From: Acidobacteriota bacterium
GTDB taxonomy: Bacteria > Acidobacteriota > Terriglobia > Acidiferrales > UBA7541
Assembly (NCBI GenBank): GCA_021788095.1
Contig: JAJYLB010000010.1
Location: 38,348 to 102,347, forward strand
Direction: 5' to 3'
Length of the DNA: 64,000 nt
The notes under the pieces: model-generated
Database searches by the model: none
Told to the model about the DNA's origin: nothing
The model's input: only the letters and a program-made list of their open reading frames with translations
Program-made: the position numbers and the translations under genes
Shown here: in pieces, positions 1-10,273 of the stretch
Layout: the number at the start of each line of letters is the position of its first letter
Position numbering within the stretch: the stretch's first letter is position 1

Positions 1-16
1 GGCCACGCTCAAAGAG

Positions 17-1708
17 TTGGCCCGGCGCGGCGCGGAGGCGCGCTCGCTCGAATCCGTTTTCGATCTTGCGGACCTCAGCGAAATCGACGAAACGAGTGAA
101 CGGATCGCGCAGTCCTGGCACGCCCTCTGCGAGGTCGAGTTCGACCGGGACGATGGCTGGCCGCTCGAGCGGCTCGGGGAATTCGATTTGCTTAACTTTG
201 GCGTTCCTGCCGCGATCAAATCGGTTGTCCTGATCGATTGCCTTCTCAAGAAGTGGAATCCGGAACGCGTGTACTACGATCCCCGGATCCTGCGTTTGCA
301 CCAAACGGTTCGAGCGCTGCCGGAGCCGCTTCGGTCCCGTTTTGCGTCCTTAGGGGCAGGCCAGCCTGCCGACGGCGGGGATTCGCTGATGAGAGGCTCG
401 CCGAATTTAGGGAAGCGGATCGTGAAGGCCACGCTCGCCGCGGCAGGCCGGCTGGCGGGGTTAGGCCGGGCCGCGCTGGCGAAGCAGGTCTTGCTAGTCA
501 CCGACAGCACGCACGAGGACCTATGGCAGTTCTATCGCCGCTGGCCGAACGTGTTGGCCACCAGCGCGACCCTGCCGCGCTCGCCGCGAACGGCTGTGCG
601 CCTTCTGCTCGAGGGCCGGGTCCTCAACTTGCCTGACGAACGCCGGTGGTGCAAGAAACGGATGGCCTGCAAGTCGGTGGCTCCGGGGAGGGGAAGTTCA
701 TGGGTGCTTCGGGGCATCGACCTCTTCCCGATTCTTCGCGAGGACTTCGAGCGCGTGGCCAGCGAGTGCGCAGGGTACTGGAGCAGCGTGGCGACTGCGG
801 TCGAGTGCGAACTGAGGTGCCGCCGTGTAGGGATTGTGGTGTTGCCCACCGATACCGCGCCTTTGCACCGGCTCTTGGCGCTGGCCGCTCATCGGCTGGG
901 TATTCCCGCCATCGTCTTGCAGCACGGCTCGAAAGAGTACCCGGTCGATGCCCACGACATGGGCACGGCCAAATTCGCCGCGGTGTGGGGAGACTGGGTA
1001 CGGCAGGCGCGATTGGCACGCTATACGCAGCTCGAGCGGATATTCGTCGTAGGCGCGCCGCATCTCGATAAGTACTTCGGCCGGTTCCCGCGGAACGGCC
1101 GGCGACAGCGCGCGCGTGGCGGCGCGGCGACCGCCTTGGTATTACCCCAGTCCTTCTACCGCATGTCCGCTTTCTCCGACAGGATGCACGACGATCGGTT
1201 TCTGGATTTCGTTTTGCCAGGCCTGGCGGCGCGGCCGGAAATCGGCCGCGTCATCGTCAAGCCGCACCCAGCGGTCCGCCGGGGCCACATCGAGTCGGTT
1301 ATCCGGGACCTGGGATGCCAGAACCCAAGAGTGAAAGTCTGTTACGGAAAACTGGAGCATTACCTTGCGGGGGAGCCGGTCGTGGTGGTTTGCGCGAACT
1401 CCACCGGGTGGATGGAGGCGATTGCGGCGGGTCTTCCGGTGATCTGCGCGAATGTCACTCGGCGGACCTTTTCGCCACCACTCGACGGACGATCCGGGAT
1501 CCCCGTCGTCACCACCGAGCGGGAGTTGGCACTCGCTCTCGACCAGGTGCTGGCGCGCCGGCGCGCCCCGCCGTCGTCGGATTTCGAGCCGTACATCGGT
1601 CCCCTGGACGGGCAAAGCATCGCACGCGCCACGCTCGTGGTTCGCCACCTGCTGGAATGGGGTGGAGCGAGCAGCAAAGGTGCCCCGCGGCCGACGATAC
1701 CCGCTTGA
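17..1708 (+). CDS. capsule/surface polysaccharide biosynthesis protein, glycosyltransferase-like (5' end may lie upstream of window)
   Basis: 563-aa ORF; frame is open to the window edge; motifs AIVLQHGSKEYPVDAHDMGTAKFAAVWGDWV and VVVCANSTGWMEAIAAGLPVICANV resemble CDP-glycerol/capsule GT-B type proteins; EPS gene context. Confidence 0.6.
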   Translation: MARRGAEARSLESVFDLADLSEIDETSERIAQSWHALCEVEFDRDDGWPLERLGEFDLLNFGVPAAIKSVVLIDCLLKKWNPERVYYDPRILRLHQTVRALPEPLRSRFASLGAGQPADGGDSLMRGSPNLGKRIVKATLAAAGRLAGLGRAALAKQVLLVTDSTHEDLWQFYRRWPNVLATSATLPRSPRTAVRLLLEGRVLNLPDERRWCKKRMACKSVAPGRGSSWVLRGIDLFPILREDFERVASECAGYWSSVATAVECELRCRRVGIVVLPTDTAPLHRLLALAAHRLGIPAIVLQHGSKEYPVDAHDMGTAKFAAVWGDWVRQARLARYTQLERIFVVGAPHLDKYFGRFPRNGRRQRARGGAATALVLPQSFYRMSAFSDRMHDDRFLDFVLPGLAARPEIGRVIVKPHPAVRRGHIESVIRDLGCQNPRVKVCYGKLEHYLAGEPVVVVCANSTGWMEAIAAGLPVICANVTRRTFSPPLDGRSGIPVVTTERELALALDQVLARRRAPPSSDFEPYIGPLDGQSIARATLVVRHLLEWGGASSKGAPRPTIPA

Positions 1709-1894
1709 CTTCCCTTACGCGGTCGTTTCGGTCGAGCCTGCCGAGTCGGGTTCGGGGTTGCGCCGGCGGGCGGCGCGGAAGCCGTAAGCAAGCGGGTACG
1801 CGTTCGAGACGGAGGCGGCTACGGCGACTGAGGATGCAGCCGGTGCCGCAGGAGAAGAGAGCCGATTCCCACGAGCGCAGTCACGGAGGCGGGC

Positions 1895-3445
1895 GTGCCC
1901 GCTTCGGCGTCGATTCCGGCCGCCAGCGATCGGCGGATCGACATCCTCAGGGACGCCCTGTGGTACGTCGCCGCCGGTTACGTGGCGCAAGCCATAGGCT
2001 TCGCCGGAACGATCCTCAGCCGGCGGTATCTCGGGCCAGCAGACAGCGGCATCCTCGCGCTTGTGACCATCGCTTCGACCTACGCCACCTTGACGCACTT
2101 CGGGTTGATCGATGGAGGACACAAGATCATTCCCTATTGGTTCGGAAAATCACGCACTCGCCATGCGGAACACCTCGCCGAGACGATGACAACCGGCAGC
2201 ACGCTGCTCTCCTGCCTCGCCAGCTTGGTGGCCGCGACGGCCGTTGTCGCGTGGTGGAGCAGGCTGGGGACGCCGCTGGCGATAGGGCTGCTGGTGGCCG
2301 CCGTTCGGCTCCCCATCCAGCAGCGCACGACTGCCTATGGCGTGATGTTGCGAGCCAGAAAGCGCTTCCCGTACCTCAGCGTGACGGGGTTAGCTGTGGC
2401 TGTGGTGAACGTTGTACTGATCGCCCTGCTGGTCCGATGGCGAGGCCTGTATGCCATGTACCTGGTGTTGCTGCTGGTGGCTCTGCTCAACCTGGTCCTG
2501 TGGGGGCGCAAGCGCATCAGAACCGGGTTTGGTCGGGGAACTGCCCGGGATTTCTTGGCGCGAATGCCAATGCCCGCGCTGCGCGAACTGTTCACCGCCG
2601 GAGTCCCGATCCTGGCCTACGGCCAACTGTTCAACGTGATCCAAACGATGGACAGCGTATTGATTGGCCGGCTGGGCACGATGGCTCAAGTCGGCTTGTA
2701 CAACTTCGGCAGCCTCGTTTCCATGGCGGTGTGGAGCGCTCCAAACGGTTTCTCCGCGGTGATGTTTCCGCGGTCGCAGGAACGGTTCGCCCGCTCGGGT
2801 GCGGCAGAGCTGCGCCGGTACACGCTGCTGCCGGTGACGCTGTTTTCCGGCACGGTGGCGCCTGCGCTGGCCGGAGCGGCGTGGATCCTGCTGCCGGCGG
2901 TGGTGACGATGACGCTGCCCGCATTCGGGCCGGCGATTGAACCCGGCCGGACCCTTCTGCTGGGCTGCTTCTTTCTGTGCCTGGTAAACATGCCGCTTCA
3001 GTACCTGGTGACGACCAGTGGCTTTCGCCGGCTGATCGCCATCGAACTGGCGGTGATCGCCACGATGGGCGCCGGGGATTGTTTCGCCCTGCTTTCAGGC
3101 CGCGGAATCGAAGGGGTAGCGGCCTGGACGGCGATCTGTTTTGCGGCATTCTTCGTTCTCTTGGTTCTGGTTGGCTTGCGCGAGCTGGCGGCGCCACGGA
3201 CCCTGTGGGCCACGGTAGGGAAAGCCTTTGGGGCCTTCGGCTACTTCTGGCTGCTGCTGAAGCTGGTGGAGCGCCTCGAAAGCGCGCTAACCGGGAGTGG
3301 GGTCGGCAGCCTGTGGGGCTGCGTGCTGGCGCTGGTGGCCTTTGGTGTGGGTCTGGCGCCGCTCGGTCTCTTTACCCTGCTGCGCGCGCAACTGTGGCGG
3401 CCAAGCTCGCTCGGGATCTTTCGCAAGTGGCGCTGGCGCGCATGA
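1895..3445 (+). CDS. Wzx-like polysaccharide flippase / MATE-type oligosaccharide exporter
   Basis: 516 aa, many hydrophobic segments, N-term ALWYVAAGYVAQAIGFAGTILSRRYLGPADSGILAL typical of polysaccharide biosynthesis exporters. Confidence 0.8.
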   Translation: MPASASIPAASDRRIDILRDALWYVAAGYVAQAIGFAGTILSRRYLGPADSGILALVTIASTYATLTHFGLIDGGHKIIPYWFGKSRTRHAEHLAETMTTGSTLLSCLASLVAATAVVAWWSRLGTPLAIGLLVAAVRLPIQQRTTAYGVMLRARKRFPYLSVTGLAVAVVNVVLIALLVRWRGLYAMYLVLLLVALLNLVLWGRKRIRTGFGRGTARDFLARMPMPALRELFTAGVPILAYGQLFNVIQTMDSVLIGRLGTMAQVGLYNFGSLVSMAVWSAPNGFSAVMFPRSQERFARSGAAELRRYTLLPVTLFSGTVAPALAGAAWILLPAVVTMTLPAFGPAIEPGRTLLLGCFFLCLVNMPLQYLVTTSGFRRLIAIELAVIATMGAGDCFALLSGRGIEGVAAWTAICFAAFFVLLVLVGLRELAAPRTLWATVGKAFGAFGYFWLLLKLVERLESALTGSGVGSLWGCVLALVAFGVGLAPLGLFTLLRAQLWRPSSLGIFRKWRWRA

Positions 3446-3467
3446 CAGAAACGTACAGGAGCGAGGG

Positions 3468-4820
3468 ATGAGTAATGCGAGCGTGACGCCGGCTTACCGC
3501 AACCTCTCGGGCACGGCATGCGTAGGCGGCGGCTTGGCTGGCTACGGGTACCGGCGTCCTGCCAGGCTTGCCTCTCCCTCTCGGCGAGAGCGGCCCGCCG
3601 AGCGGCTGTTTCTATGGGTGCTGCTGCTCCTCTTGGTTGCGTGCCTGTTCGATTTCGGTCGCCAGGCAGGCGGTTCCGGCCAGCTTGGCGATGCCGGGCC
3701 GATGTTCACGGAATTGAAACTGATCTTGGCATTCGCGCTGTTCCGCTCCTGGGCCATCGCCCGCACGTGCCGTCGCACGGGAAGAACGTGGCTCGCTCTC
3801 GCCGCTCTGCTCGCGTTCCTTTTGGGAGCTTCGGCCAGCATCCTCAACTCGGGTGCTTACCCCACCCCCTTGGGCTATTGGGAGCAGATCATCGGCGACT
3901 CCCTTCTGTTCGTCCTGATTCTGGTGACGATCGACGGGATACGCGCGTTCCGATTCATCGCCCGGGGGCTGGTATTTGCGGGATGCGCGGTCAGTCTGGT
4001 GGCGCTCTACCCGGTGGCTGGCGCCGGCACCGCGGCCGGCACTTACTTCACCATGGTCAACCGCCTCACTCTCGGGTCGATGAATCCGAATGAATATGCC
4101 TATCGGCTGCTGGCTCTGGTCGTGCTCAGCAGCTACCTGCTGATGACCGCCGGGAGAATCGCCCGCCCGATCTACTTGTCGCTCACCGGCCTGTTCGTTT
4201 TCAGCATTGCGCTGACGTACTCGCGCGGGGCGATGATCGGCGCTGGCATCGCGCTGGCGCTGACGGCGCTACTGCTTCGGGCCGAGAAGCGAAGCTGGCT
4301 TTCCGTCGCGGTGCTGGTCTCCGTGCTCGCGCTCGTCACGCCGTTTGCGTTGGTGCGCAGCCGGCTGCTGACACTCGAGCACCTGACTTCCGACCACTCG
4401 GCTCTCTATCGCGCGCAAGCCAACGCGCTCGCTTGGCAAACGATCCGCAGCCATCCCCTGCTGGGAGTGGGTGGAAACGAGGTGAATACCCGGCTCTTCC
4501 CCGGTCTCGGCGTGCACAATGGCTACCTTCTCCTGCTCTGCGATGGGGGGTTGCTCGAGTTCGTGCCGATTGCGTTCCTGGTCCTGGCGGCGTTTTACGA
4601 ACTCTGGCGGCGGCTGAGAGCGCCTGCGGAAAAAGGATACGCGTTACTTTGCCGAGCCATGGCCATCCTGCTCGCCGTATGGGCGGTGGTACTGAATGCT
4701 ACCGTCGTTACGTATCCCTTCTGGATTGTGGCGGGCTTGGCCTGGGCTGTGATCCTCATGCCGGCGCGACAGAAAGAACCCCACCCGACCGTGCCGGCCG
4801 CCGTCCTTTCGAACATGTGA
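3468..4820 (+). CDS. O-antigen ligase/polymerase family (Wzy/WaaL-like) membrane protein
   Basis: ATG at 3468 after purine-rich RBS (GGAGCGAGGG); polytopic; motifs LTYSRGAMIGAGIALALTALLL and HPLLGVGGNEVNTRLFPGLGVHNGYLLLLCDGGLLEF typical of the O-antigen ligase domain. Confidence 0.8.
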   Translation: MSNASVTPAYRNLSGTACVGGGLAGYGYRRPARLASPSRRERPAERLFLWVLLLLLVACLFDFGRQAGGSGQLGDAGPMFTELKLILAFALFRSWAIARTCRRTGRTWLALAALLAFLLGASASILNSGAYPTPLGYWEQIIGDSLLFVLILVTIDGIRAFRFIARGLVFAGCAVSLVALYPVAGAGTAAGTYFTMVNRLTLGSMNPNEYAYRLLALVVLSSYLLMTAGRIARPIYLSLTGLFVFSIALTYSRGAMIGAGIALALTALLLRAEKRSWLSVAVLVSVLALVTPFALVRSRLLTLEHLTSDHSALYRAQANALAWQTIRSHPLLGVGGNEVNTRLFPGLGVHNGYLLLLCDGGLLEFVPIAFLVLAAFYELWRRLRAPAEKGYALLCRAMAILLAVWAVVLNATVVTYPFWIVAGLAWAVILMPARQKEPHPTVPAAVLSNM

Positions 4821-4836
4821 GCGGAAGAAAGGAATC

Positions 4837-6171
4837 ATGGACGGCTCTCGAAACGGTTCCAGGCCGCGTGCGCTGGTCGTAAACGTCGGGTTCCTTCCCC
4901 GAGTCGGCGGGTCGTTTCGGGCCCTTTATGAAGCGGCTCGGCGCTTGCCTCCGGGATCGGTGGAAGTGCTCACGTCCCGGCATCGAGCCGAGCGGGCCTT
5001 CGATCGCGGCCAGCCGCTCAAGATCCATCGCAGTTGGATGCTGAGCTTGCTCGACGACGAAGGAATCGTCTGCGGAGGTCGGCCGATTCGGCAGAGGCGA
5101 TGGGTGAAAGCGCTCATTGCGCTACGCGTCTTTACCTTACTCGGGATGCTGCTGCTGGTTTTGCGCGTCCTGGCAGCCCTCCGATTCCGCAGATACGACT
5201 TCGCGATCGCAGGGCAAGCATGGGTAGTCGGCTGGCCGATATGGTGGGCTCGCAAGCTGTGGGGAGTCCGCTACGGCGCGTTGGTGTACGGCGAAGACTT
5301 GGGTCAAATCGTCCATGGCGGACGCCGGGACGTGATTGCCTGGCTATTTCTGAAATCTCTCGACGGAGCCGACTGGGTGGTCTGCAACAGCGGACCCACC
5401 CGCCAACTCGCCGTCGCAGCCGGTGTCGATCCCGCCAAACTGTATGTCCTCCGTCCGGGCGTGGATACGCGGCTCTTCGCGCCGCGCCCGCCCGCACGCC
5501 GTGCCGCGGATCGCGCCGGGCGGGAGCGGATCATCCTCAGCGTGGGCAGGGTCGTTCGCCAAAAGAACTTCGAAGCGGTCGTGTGCGCGCTGCCTCGCGT
5601 GCGACGCGCGGTGCCCGGAATCCGCTACTGGATTCGAGGAGACGGTCCGGAAAAAATCCACCTCGCGGCGCTGGCATGCCGGTTGGGTGTGGGCGATTGC
5701 CTGGCCTTCCTCGAGGAATGCCCCTACGAGGAGCTTCCGAAGCTGTACAACGCCTGCGATCTGTTTGTCATGCCGAACCAGACCGTGGCCGAGTCCGGAG
5801 AGCAGGAGGGGTTTGGCATGGTATTTGCCGAAGCCAGCGCCTGCTCGAAACCGGTCATAGGCGGCCGCAGCGGCGGCGCGATCGAAGCGGTGGTCGAAGG
5901 GGAATCGGGAGTGCTCGTCGATCCAAGCGATGTGAACGCGCTGGCGGATGCGATGGTGCGAGTGCTGCGCGACCGGGAGCTGGCCGCCCAACTGGGCCGG
6001 CGCGGCCGGGAGTATGTCGTGCGGGCACTGAGCTGGGATGCCTATGCGGAACGACTCCGCAGCCTGATAGGATTCCGTGGAGCCGGAAGAGGGGACGGGC
6101 CGAGCGCCCACCCTGTGCGCCGCGCGAGCGCGCCCGCCCACAAACCAGGGAGCGGCCGGTGCCTCGAGTAA
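4837..6171 (+). CDS. glycosyltransferase family 4
   Basis: 444 aa; ILSVGRVVRQKNFEAVVCALPRV, YNACDLFVMPNQTVAESGEQEGFGMVFAEASACSKPVIGGRSGG = GT4 donor-binding signature. Confidence 0.9.
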   Translation: MDGSRNGSRPRALVVNVGFLPRVGGSFRALYEAARRLPPGSVEVLTSRHRAERAFDRGQPLKIHRSWMLSLLDDEGIVCGGRPIRQRRWVKALIALRVFTLLGMLLLVLRVLAALRFRRYDFAIAGQAWVVGWPIWWARKLWGVRYGALVYGEDLGQIVHGGRRDVIAWLFLKSLDGADWVVCNSGPTRQLAVAAGVDPAKLYVLRPGVDTRLFAPRPPARRAADRAGRERIILSVGRVVRQKNFEAVVCALPRVRRAVPGIRYWIRGDGPEKIHLAALACRLGVGDCLAFLEECPYEELPKLYNACDLFVMPNQTVAESGEQEGFGMVFAEASACSKPVIGGRSGGAIEAVVEGESGVLVDPSDVNALADAMVRVLRDRELAAQLGRRGREYVVRALSWDAYAERLRSLIGFRGAGRGDGPSAHPVRRASAPAHKPGSGRCLE

Positions 6172-7103
6172 GCGTGGTGATCCCGGCATTCAACGCGTCG
6201 TGGTGCATTCGGGATGCGCTCGATTCGGTCGGTCGCCAGACCTACAAGGACTACGAAGTGATTGTTGTGAATGACGGGTCGGTAGACTCGACGCACGATG
6301 CCGTCCTCGAGTGGCTGGAAGGCGCTAAGCCGTTCCCCGGCAGACTGATCGACCAGGAAAACCGGCGCTTGGGTGGCGCCCGGAACACCGGAACCCGGCA
6401 TGCCAGCGGCGAATATGTGGCCTTTTTGGATGCCGATGATGTGTGGTATCCAGAGAAGCTGGCGCGTGTGGTGGGCGCCTTCGATGATTCCAAACCAGCC
6501 ACCGCTCTCGTTTGCCACGACGAAGTCGTGACCCGGGACGGCAAAATCGTTCGAATCAACCGCTATGGGCCCTGGGTACCGGATATGTATAGGTTTCTCC
6601 TGTTCGAGGGCAGCCGCCTTTCGCCTTCCTCGACGGTCGTGAAACGGACGCTGCTGGAAACCGCAGGCGGATTCTCGGAAGACCCCGAGGTTCACTCGGT
6701 CGAGGATTACGACCTCTGGTTGCGGCTCTCCCGGTTGACTCGCTTCCACTTCCTCGGCGAGATTCTCGGGGAGTACCGGCTGTATAGGGGGAGTCTGGGA
6801 AGCGATCCCGAATACAATTTGCGACACTGCCTGAACGTTGTCGATCGCCACGCGGCGCAGTATTTCCGCGAGCGGCCGCAACCGACCTGGAGGGACCGCT
6901 ACGGAATCCGGCGGCGAAGGGCTCTGGCGTTTCGATCGGCCTCGATGGCCGCCCAAGCAAGAGGGGAATACGCCCGGGCCGCGCTGTACATCGCCACCAG
7001 TCTGCGTTTGTGCCCGGCAGATTACAAGAACTGGGCGGCACTGGCCTGGTGCGGCGGGCAGGCCCTGACTCATACCTTCCCTGGAATCTACACGTCTTCT
7101 TGA
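6159..7103 (+). CDS. glycosyltransferase family 2 (GTG start overlapping the upstream gene)
   Basis: PRVSVVIPAFNASWCIRDALDSVGRQTYKDYEVIVVNDGS...YVAFLDADDVW; GT-A signature; GTG at 6159 in the frame of ORF 5034..7103. Confidence 0.88.
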   Translation: MPRVSVVIPAFNASWCIRDALDSVGRQTYKDYEVIVVNDGSVDSTHDAVLEWLEGAKPFPGRLIDQENRRLGGARNTGTRHASGEYVAFLDADDVWYPEKLARVVGAFDDSKPATALVCHDEVVTRDGKIVRINRYGPWVPDMYRFLLFEGSRLSPSSTVVKRTLLETAGGFSEDPEVHSVEDYDLWLRLSRLTRFHFLGEILGEYRLYRGSLGSDPEYNLRHCLNVVDRHAAQYFRERPQPTWRDRYGIRRRRALAFRSASMAAQARGEYARAALYIATSLRLCPADYKNWAALAWCGGQALTHTFPGIYTSS

Positions 7104-7137
7104 TCTCGATCAGGGTGCTGCCCGAGGCCCGGATGTC

Positions 7138-8262
7138 ATGTACCTGACCGTATCACCTCCGCTGTCTTGCAAAACGTTGCTGTATAGGCCGGCAGTCGCA
7201 ACGAGTTGGGCCGAGGGTTTGGGGCAGGTGCTGTGTTGCGACAGCGGACGAACGGCCTTGGGCATCGCTCTGCGACTTCTCCATCTCCCTCCAAACTCCA
7301 ACATTGTGCTTCCCGGCCTGAACTGTGAGGCGGTCATCGACACCATCACGGGTGCGAATGTCCAAATCCGCTACTACGACGTGCCGGAAACCCTGGACCC
7401 GGCCATTCCCGCCATTGAAGCGGCTGTGGACAACCGCACCGCTTGCGTCGCGCTCGTCCATTACTTCGGGTTTGCGGCGGACCCCACACCGCTTCGCCGG
7501 TTTTGCGACCGGCGCGGCCTGCCCCTGATCGAGGACTGCGCCCACGCCCTATTCAGCGGCGGCGAGGCGGGGCACTGTGGCACGGCCGGAGACTTCGCCG
7601 TGTTCAGTCTCCGGAAAACGCTCCCTATCCCCAACGGCGGTGCCATCGCCGTCAATCGCGCCGGGTATCGGCCGGCCTTGAGAGAGGTACTCCTCAAGAA
7701 ACCGTCTTCCGTCGAGACGTTGGCGAGAACCGCATTCCTGCTCATGAAGTACCACTTCATGCAACACGGGCGAGCGCTGGCGGCGGCCAAACGGCTGTGC
7801 CCCGTGAGAGCGAACTCCGGCGGACCGGAGAACCAAGCTCCTGCATGGAAAGCACTTTCGTCAGTGAGCGAGCGGATTCTAGCCGCATCGGAAGCCCATG
7901 CCGTGCGAGCCGCGCGGCAGACGCGCTACCGCTACTGGGCCGACGTGCTCCGCGGGCAGCGCGGAGTGCGAATCCTCCGGCCACATCTTGCGCCCGCGAC
8001 CTGCCCTTACTCGTTTCCCGTGCTCGTCGATCGCCGGGAAGAACTCCTGGAGGAACTGGCGCGCTCGGGCGTGCGCCTGGAAGCCACGTTCAGCGGCGCG
8101 CCGTTTCTGAAGCCGGGGTGCGTTCCGACTGGGCAGGGCCTGCCGTCGGCTGCGCGTCTGGCGAGGGAACTGGTTAGCCTGCCCGTACACCAGGCGCTTC
8201 CCATGGCGCGGTTGGCAGAGATTGCCGAAAAGTTCGTCTCCGCGCTCGAACGCCGATGCTAG
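7138..8262 (+). CDS. DegT/DnrJ/EryC1/StrS-family aminotransferase-like protein
   Basis: 374 aa; VALVHYFGFAADPTPLRRFCDRRGLPLIEDCAHALFSG...GDFAVFSLRKTLPIPNGG resembles the DegT PLP-binding region. Confidence 0.75.
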   Translation: MYLTVSPPLSCKTLLYRPAVATSWAEGLGQVLCCDSGRTALGIALRLLHLPPNSNIVLPGLNCEAVIDTITGANVQIRYYDVPETLDPAIPAIEAAVDNRTACVALVHYFGFAADPTPLRRFCDRRGLPLIEDCAHALFSGGEAGHCGTAGDFAVFSLRKTLPIPNGGAIAVNRAGYRPALREVLLKKPSSVETLARTAFLLMKYHFMQHGRALAAAKRLCPVRANSGGPENQAPAWKALSSVSERILAASEAHAVRAARQTRYRYWADVLRGQRGVRILRPHLAPATCPYSFPVLVDRREELLEELARSGVRLEATFSGAPFLKPGCVPTGQGLPSAARLARELVSLPVHQALPMARLAEIAEKFVSALERRC

Positions 8263-9251
8263 AAGCCAGCCATGCAGAGCGAACGGAATGGGCGGGATGG
8301 CTGCTGCGGTGCCCGCGGTCGAGTTTGATGCAGGCGTGGGAGTACGGAGACGTGAAGGCGAAACTCGCGGGCTGGGACGTCGAACGGATCCTCTTCCGCC
8401 GGGACGGGCAGGTGATCGGAGTGGCGCAGGTGCTCTGCCGGCAACTCGGGTGGATTCGCCGGGCGCTGGTTTGGGTGAACCGAGGTCCGCTGTGTCTCGA
8501 GGAAAGTCATGGCCAGGCCGATCTCGGCGGCATGCTCGAATGGCTCCGGCAGCGTTACGTGAACTCGCAGGGAGCCTACCTTCGGGTCGCCGCGCCGGTA
8601 CTACGCGATAGCGACGAAGCGGGATGGGTGGGCCTCGACGGCTTCGTCTGCACGGCGCGTCCCGGGTGGGCGTCATCGCTGCTCGATCTCTCCCAGCCGG
8701 TCGAAATCCTCCGGCGGAATCTGGCCAAAAACTGGCGAAACGGCCTCGTCAAAGCCGAGAAGCTGCAATTGGCAGTCGAGTGCCGAACGGATGAGGAAGC
8801 CCTGAACGATTTTGCCAGCCGGTACGAACGGTTTCTCAAGGCGCGGAAGCTCTCGACTCGGGTTACGCCGGCCCTGGTGCGTTTGCTCGGCAAGGCGCTC
8901 GGGGACGCGCCACCGCTGGTGATCGTTTCCCGGGCGAAAGAGACCCATCTCGGAAGCATCCTCCTCGTGCGCTACGCCGACAAGGCCGAATACCTGGCGG
9001 GAGTGATCGACGAACCGGGCAGGGCGGTCAATATCGGTCAACTGCTTTTGTGGCGGGCGATTGCCGAACTGAAGACGGTCTGCCGCTGGTTCGACGTCGG
9101 CGGAATGCATCCGGAGCTGACACCAGGCGGCATCTTTCATTTCAAGGCCGGTCTGGGTGGAGTGGCCTACCGCTACGCCAACGAGATCGACGCCCACCGG
9201 TCGCTGGTCAGCGGGCTGGTGCGAGGGGCATGCCATTGCGCCGGAATTTGA
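8256..9251 (+). CDS. FemAB/GNAT-like aminoacyl- or acyltransferase domain protein
   Basis: 331 aa; SLMQAWEYGDVKAKLAGWDVERILFRRDGQVIGVAQVL and GGMHPELTPGGIFHFKAGLGGVAYRY resemble FemAB-type proteins of EPS loci. Confidence 0.7.
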   Translation: MLEASHAERTEWAGWLLRCPRSSLMQAWEYGDVKAKLAGWDVERILFRRDGQVIGVAQVLCRQLGWIRRALVWVNRGPLCLEESHGQADLGGMLEWLRQRYVNSQGAYLRVAAPVLRDSDEAGWVGLDGFVCTARPGWASSLLDLSQPVEILRRNLAKNWRNGLVKAEKLQLAVECRTDEEALNDFASRYERFLKARKLSTRVTPALVRLLGKALGDAPPLVIVSRAKETHLGSILLVRYADKAEYLAGVIDEPGRAVNIGQLLLWRAIAELKTVCRWFDVGGMHPELTPGGIFHFKAGLGGVAYRYANEIDAHRSLVSGLVRGACHCAGI

Positions 9252-10222
9252 CAGGCGGCCTCCACCAAGCGCCGGAATCCGGACCGTTCGGAACGAGCGG
9301 ATGGCCGCGGGGAAGAGAGGCAAAGCGGTTGGCGGGAGCGTGGGAGTCGGCAGCCAAACGCCAGATCGCGAAAGCCCTCTACCGCCCTGCGGCACTCGCC
9401 CAGAGGATGCTCGACCGGGACGATGGGCCGGCGTATCGGGCGCTGATCGTGCACGATGTCGCTCCGGAGAACCTTGGGAAGGTCGAGTGGCTTGTGCGGT
9501 TCCTTCGTGCCGGCTGCCGGGTCCTGGCTCCCGCTGACGTTCGTTCCCTGCCGGCGGCGCCTGCCGGCGCCCGGAGTCGACCCCGCTGCTTGTTGACTTT
9601 CGATGACGGCTTCCTCTCCCAAGCTCGCGTCGCCCGAACCCTGCTCGATCCCTACGGGATCAAGGCGGTCTTTTTCATCTGCCCGGTTCTGATCGATCGG
9701 GCCGAACGCGGCGACTACGCTTCGGTCGCCAGAAGCCTCGGCTACGCCCCCCGCGTGTCGGTGCCGCCATTGATGGGTTGGCGAGAGGTTCGAGCGCTGG
9801 CGGCAAGGGGTCACATCATCGGCGCGCATACCCAGACGCATCGCCGGCTGATCGGTCTGCCGCCGGTAGCGTTGGAAGGCGAAATCGTAACTTGCGCGAA
9901 TCGATTAGCGAGTGTCGTCGGTGGGCCGATCGCCTGGTTTGCCTACCCGTTCGGCGGGATCGACAGCATCGACAGGCGCGCGCTCGGGTGCGTAGCCACT
10001 CGCTATCAGTACTGCTGCAGCGGGATTCGGGGGCTCAACACGGCTTCCACGCCGCCCTTGGCAATCCTGCGCGACCATTGGGATCTCGAAGCGCCGCTCC
10101 CTTACCTCGAAGGGGTCCTCGAAGGCGCTCTCGACTGGCGCTACGCGCTCGCGCGGCGTCGTCTGCGCCGGATGGCCAGCCACGCATATTTCGATGCACC
10201 GGCCCGGGGAAGTTTCGACTGA
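9230..10222 (+). CDS. polysaccharide deacetylase (NodB homology)
   Basis: CLLTFDDGFLSQARVARTLLDPYGIKAVFFICPVLI...GHIIGAHTQTHRRL = NodB-like motifs; ATG at 9230 overlaps upstream gene. Confidence 0.85.
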   Translation: MPLRRNLTGGLHQAPESGPFGTSGWPRGREAKRLAGAWESAAKRQIAKALYRPAALAQRMLDRDDGPAYRALIVHDVAPENLGKVEWLVRFLRAGCRVLAPADVRSLPAAPAGARSRPRCLLTFDDGFLSQARVARTLLDPYGIKAVFFICPVLIDRAERGDYASVARSLGYAPRVSVPPLMGWREVRALAARGHIIGAHTQTHRRLIGLPPVALEGEIVTCANRLASVVGGPIAWFAYPFGGIDSIDRRALGCVATRYQYCCSGIRGLNTASTPPLAILRDHWDLEAPLPYLEGVLEGALDWRYALARRRLRRMASHAYFDAPARGSFD

Positions 10223-10273
10223 AATCGGAACGGCCGCTGGGTTCCGTGCCTGGCTCCGCGGGCGCGGAATCGC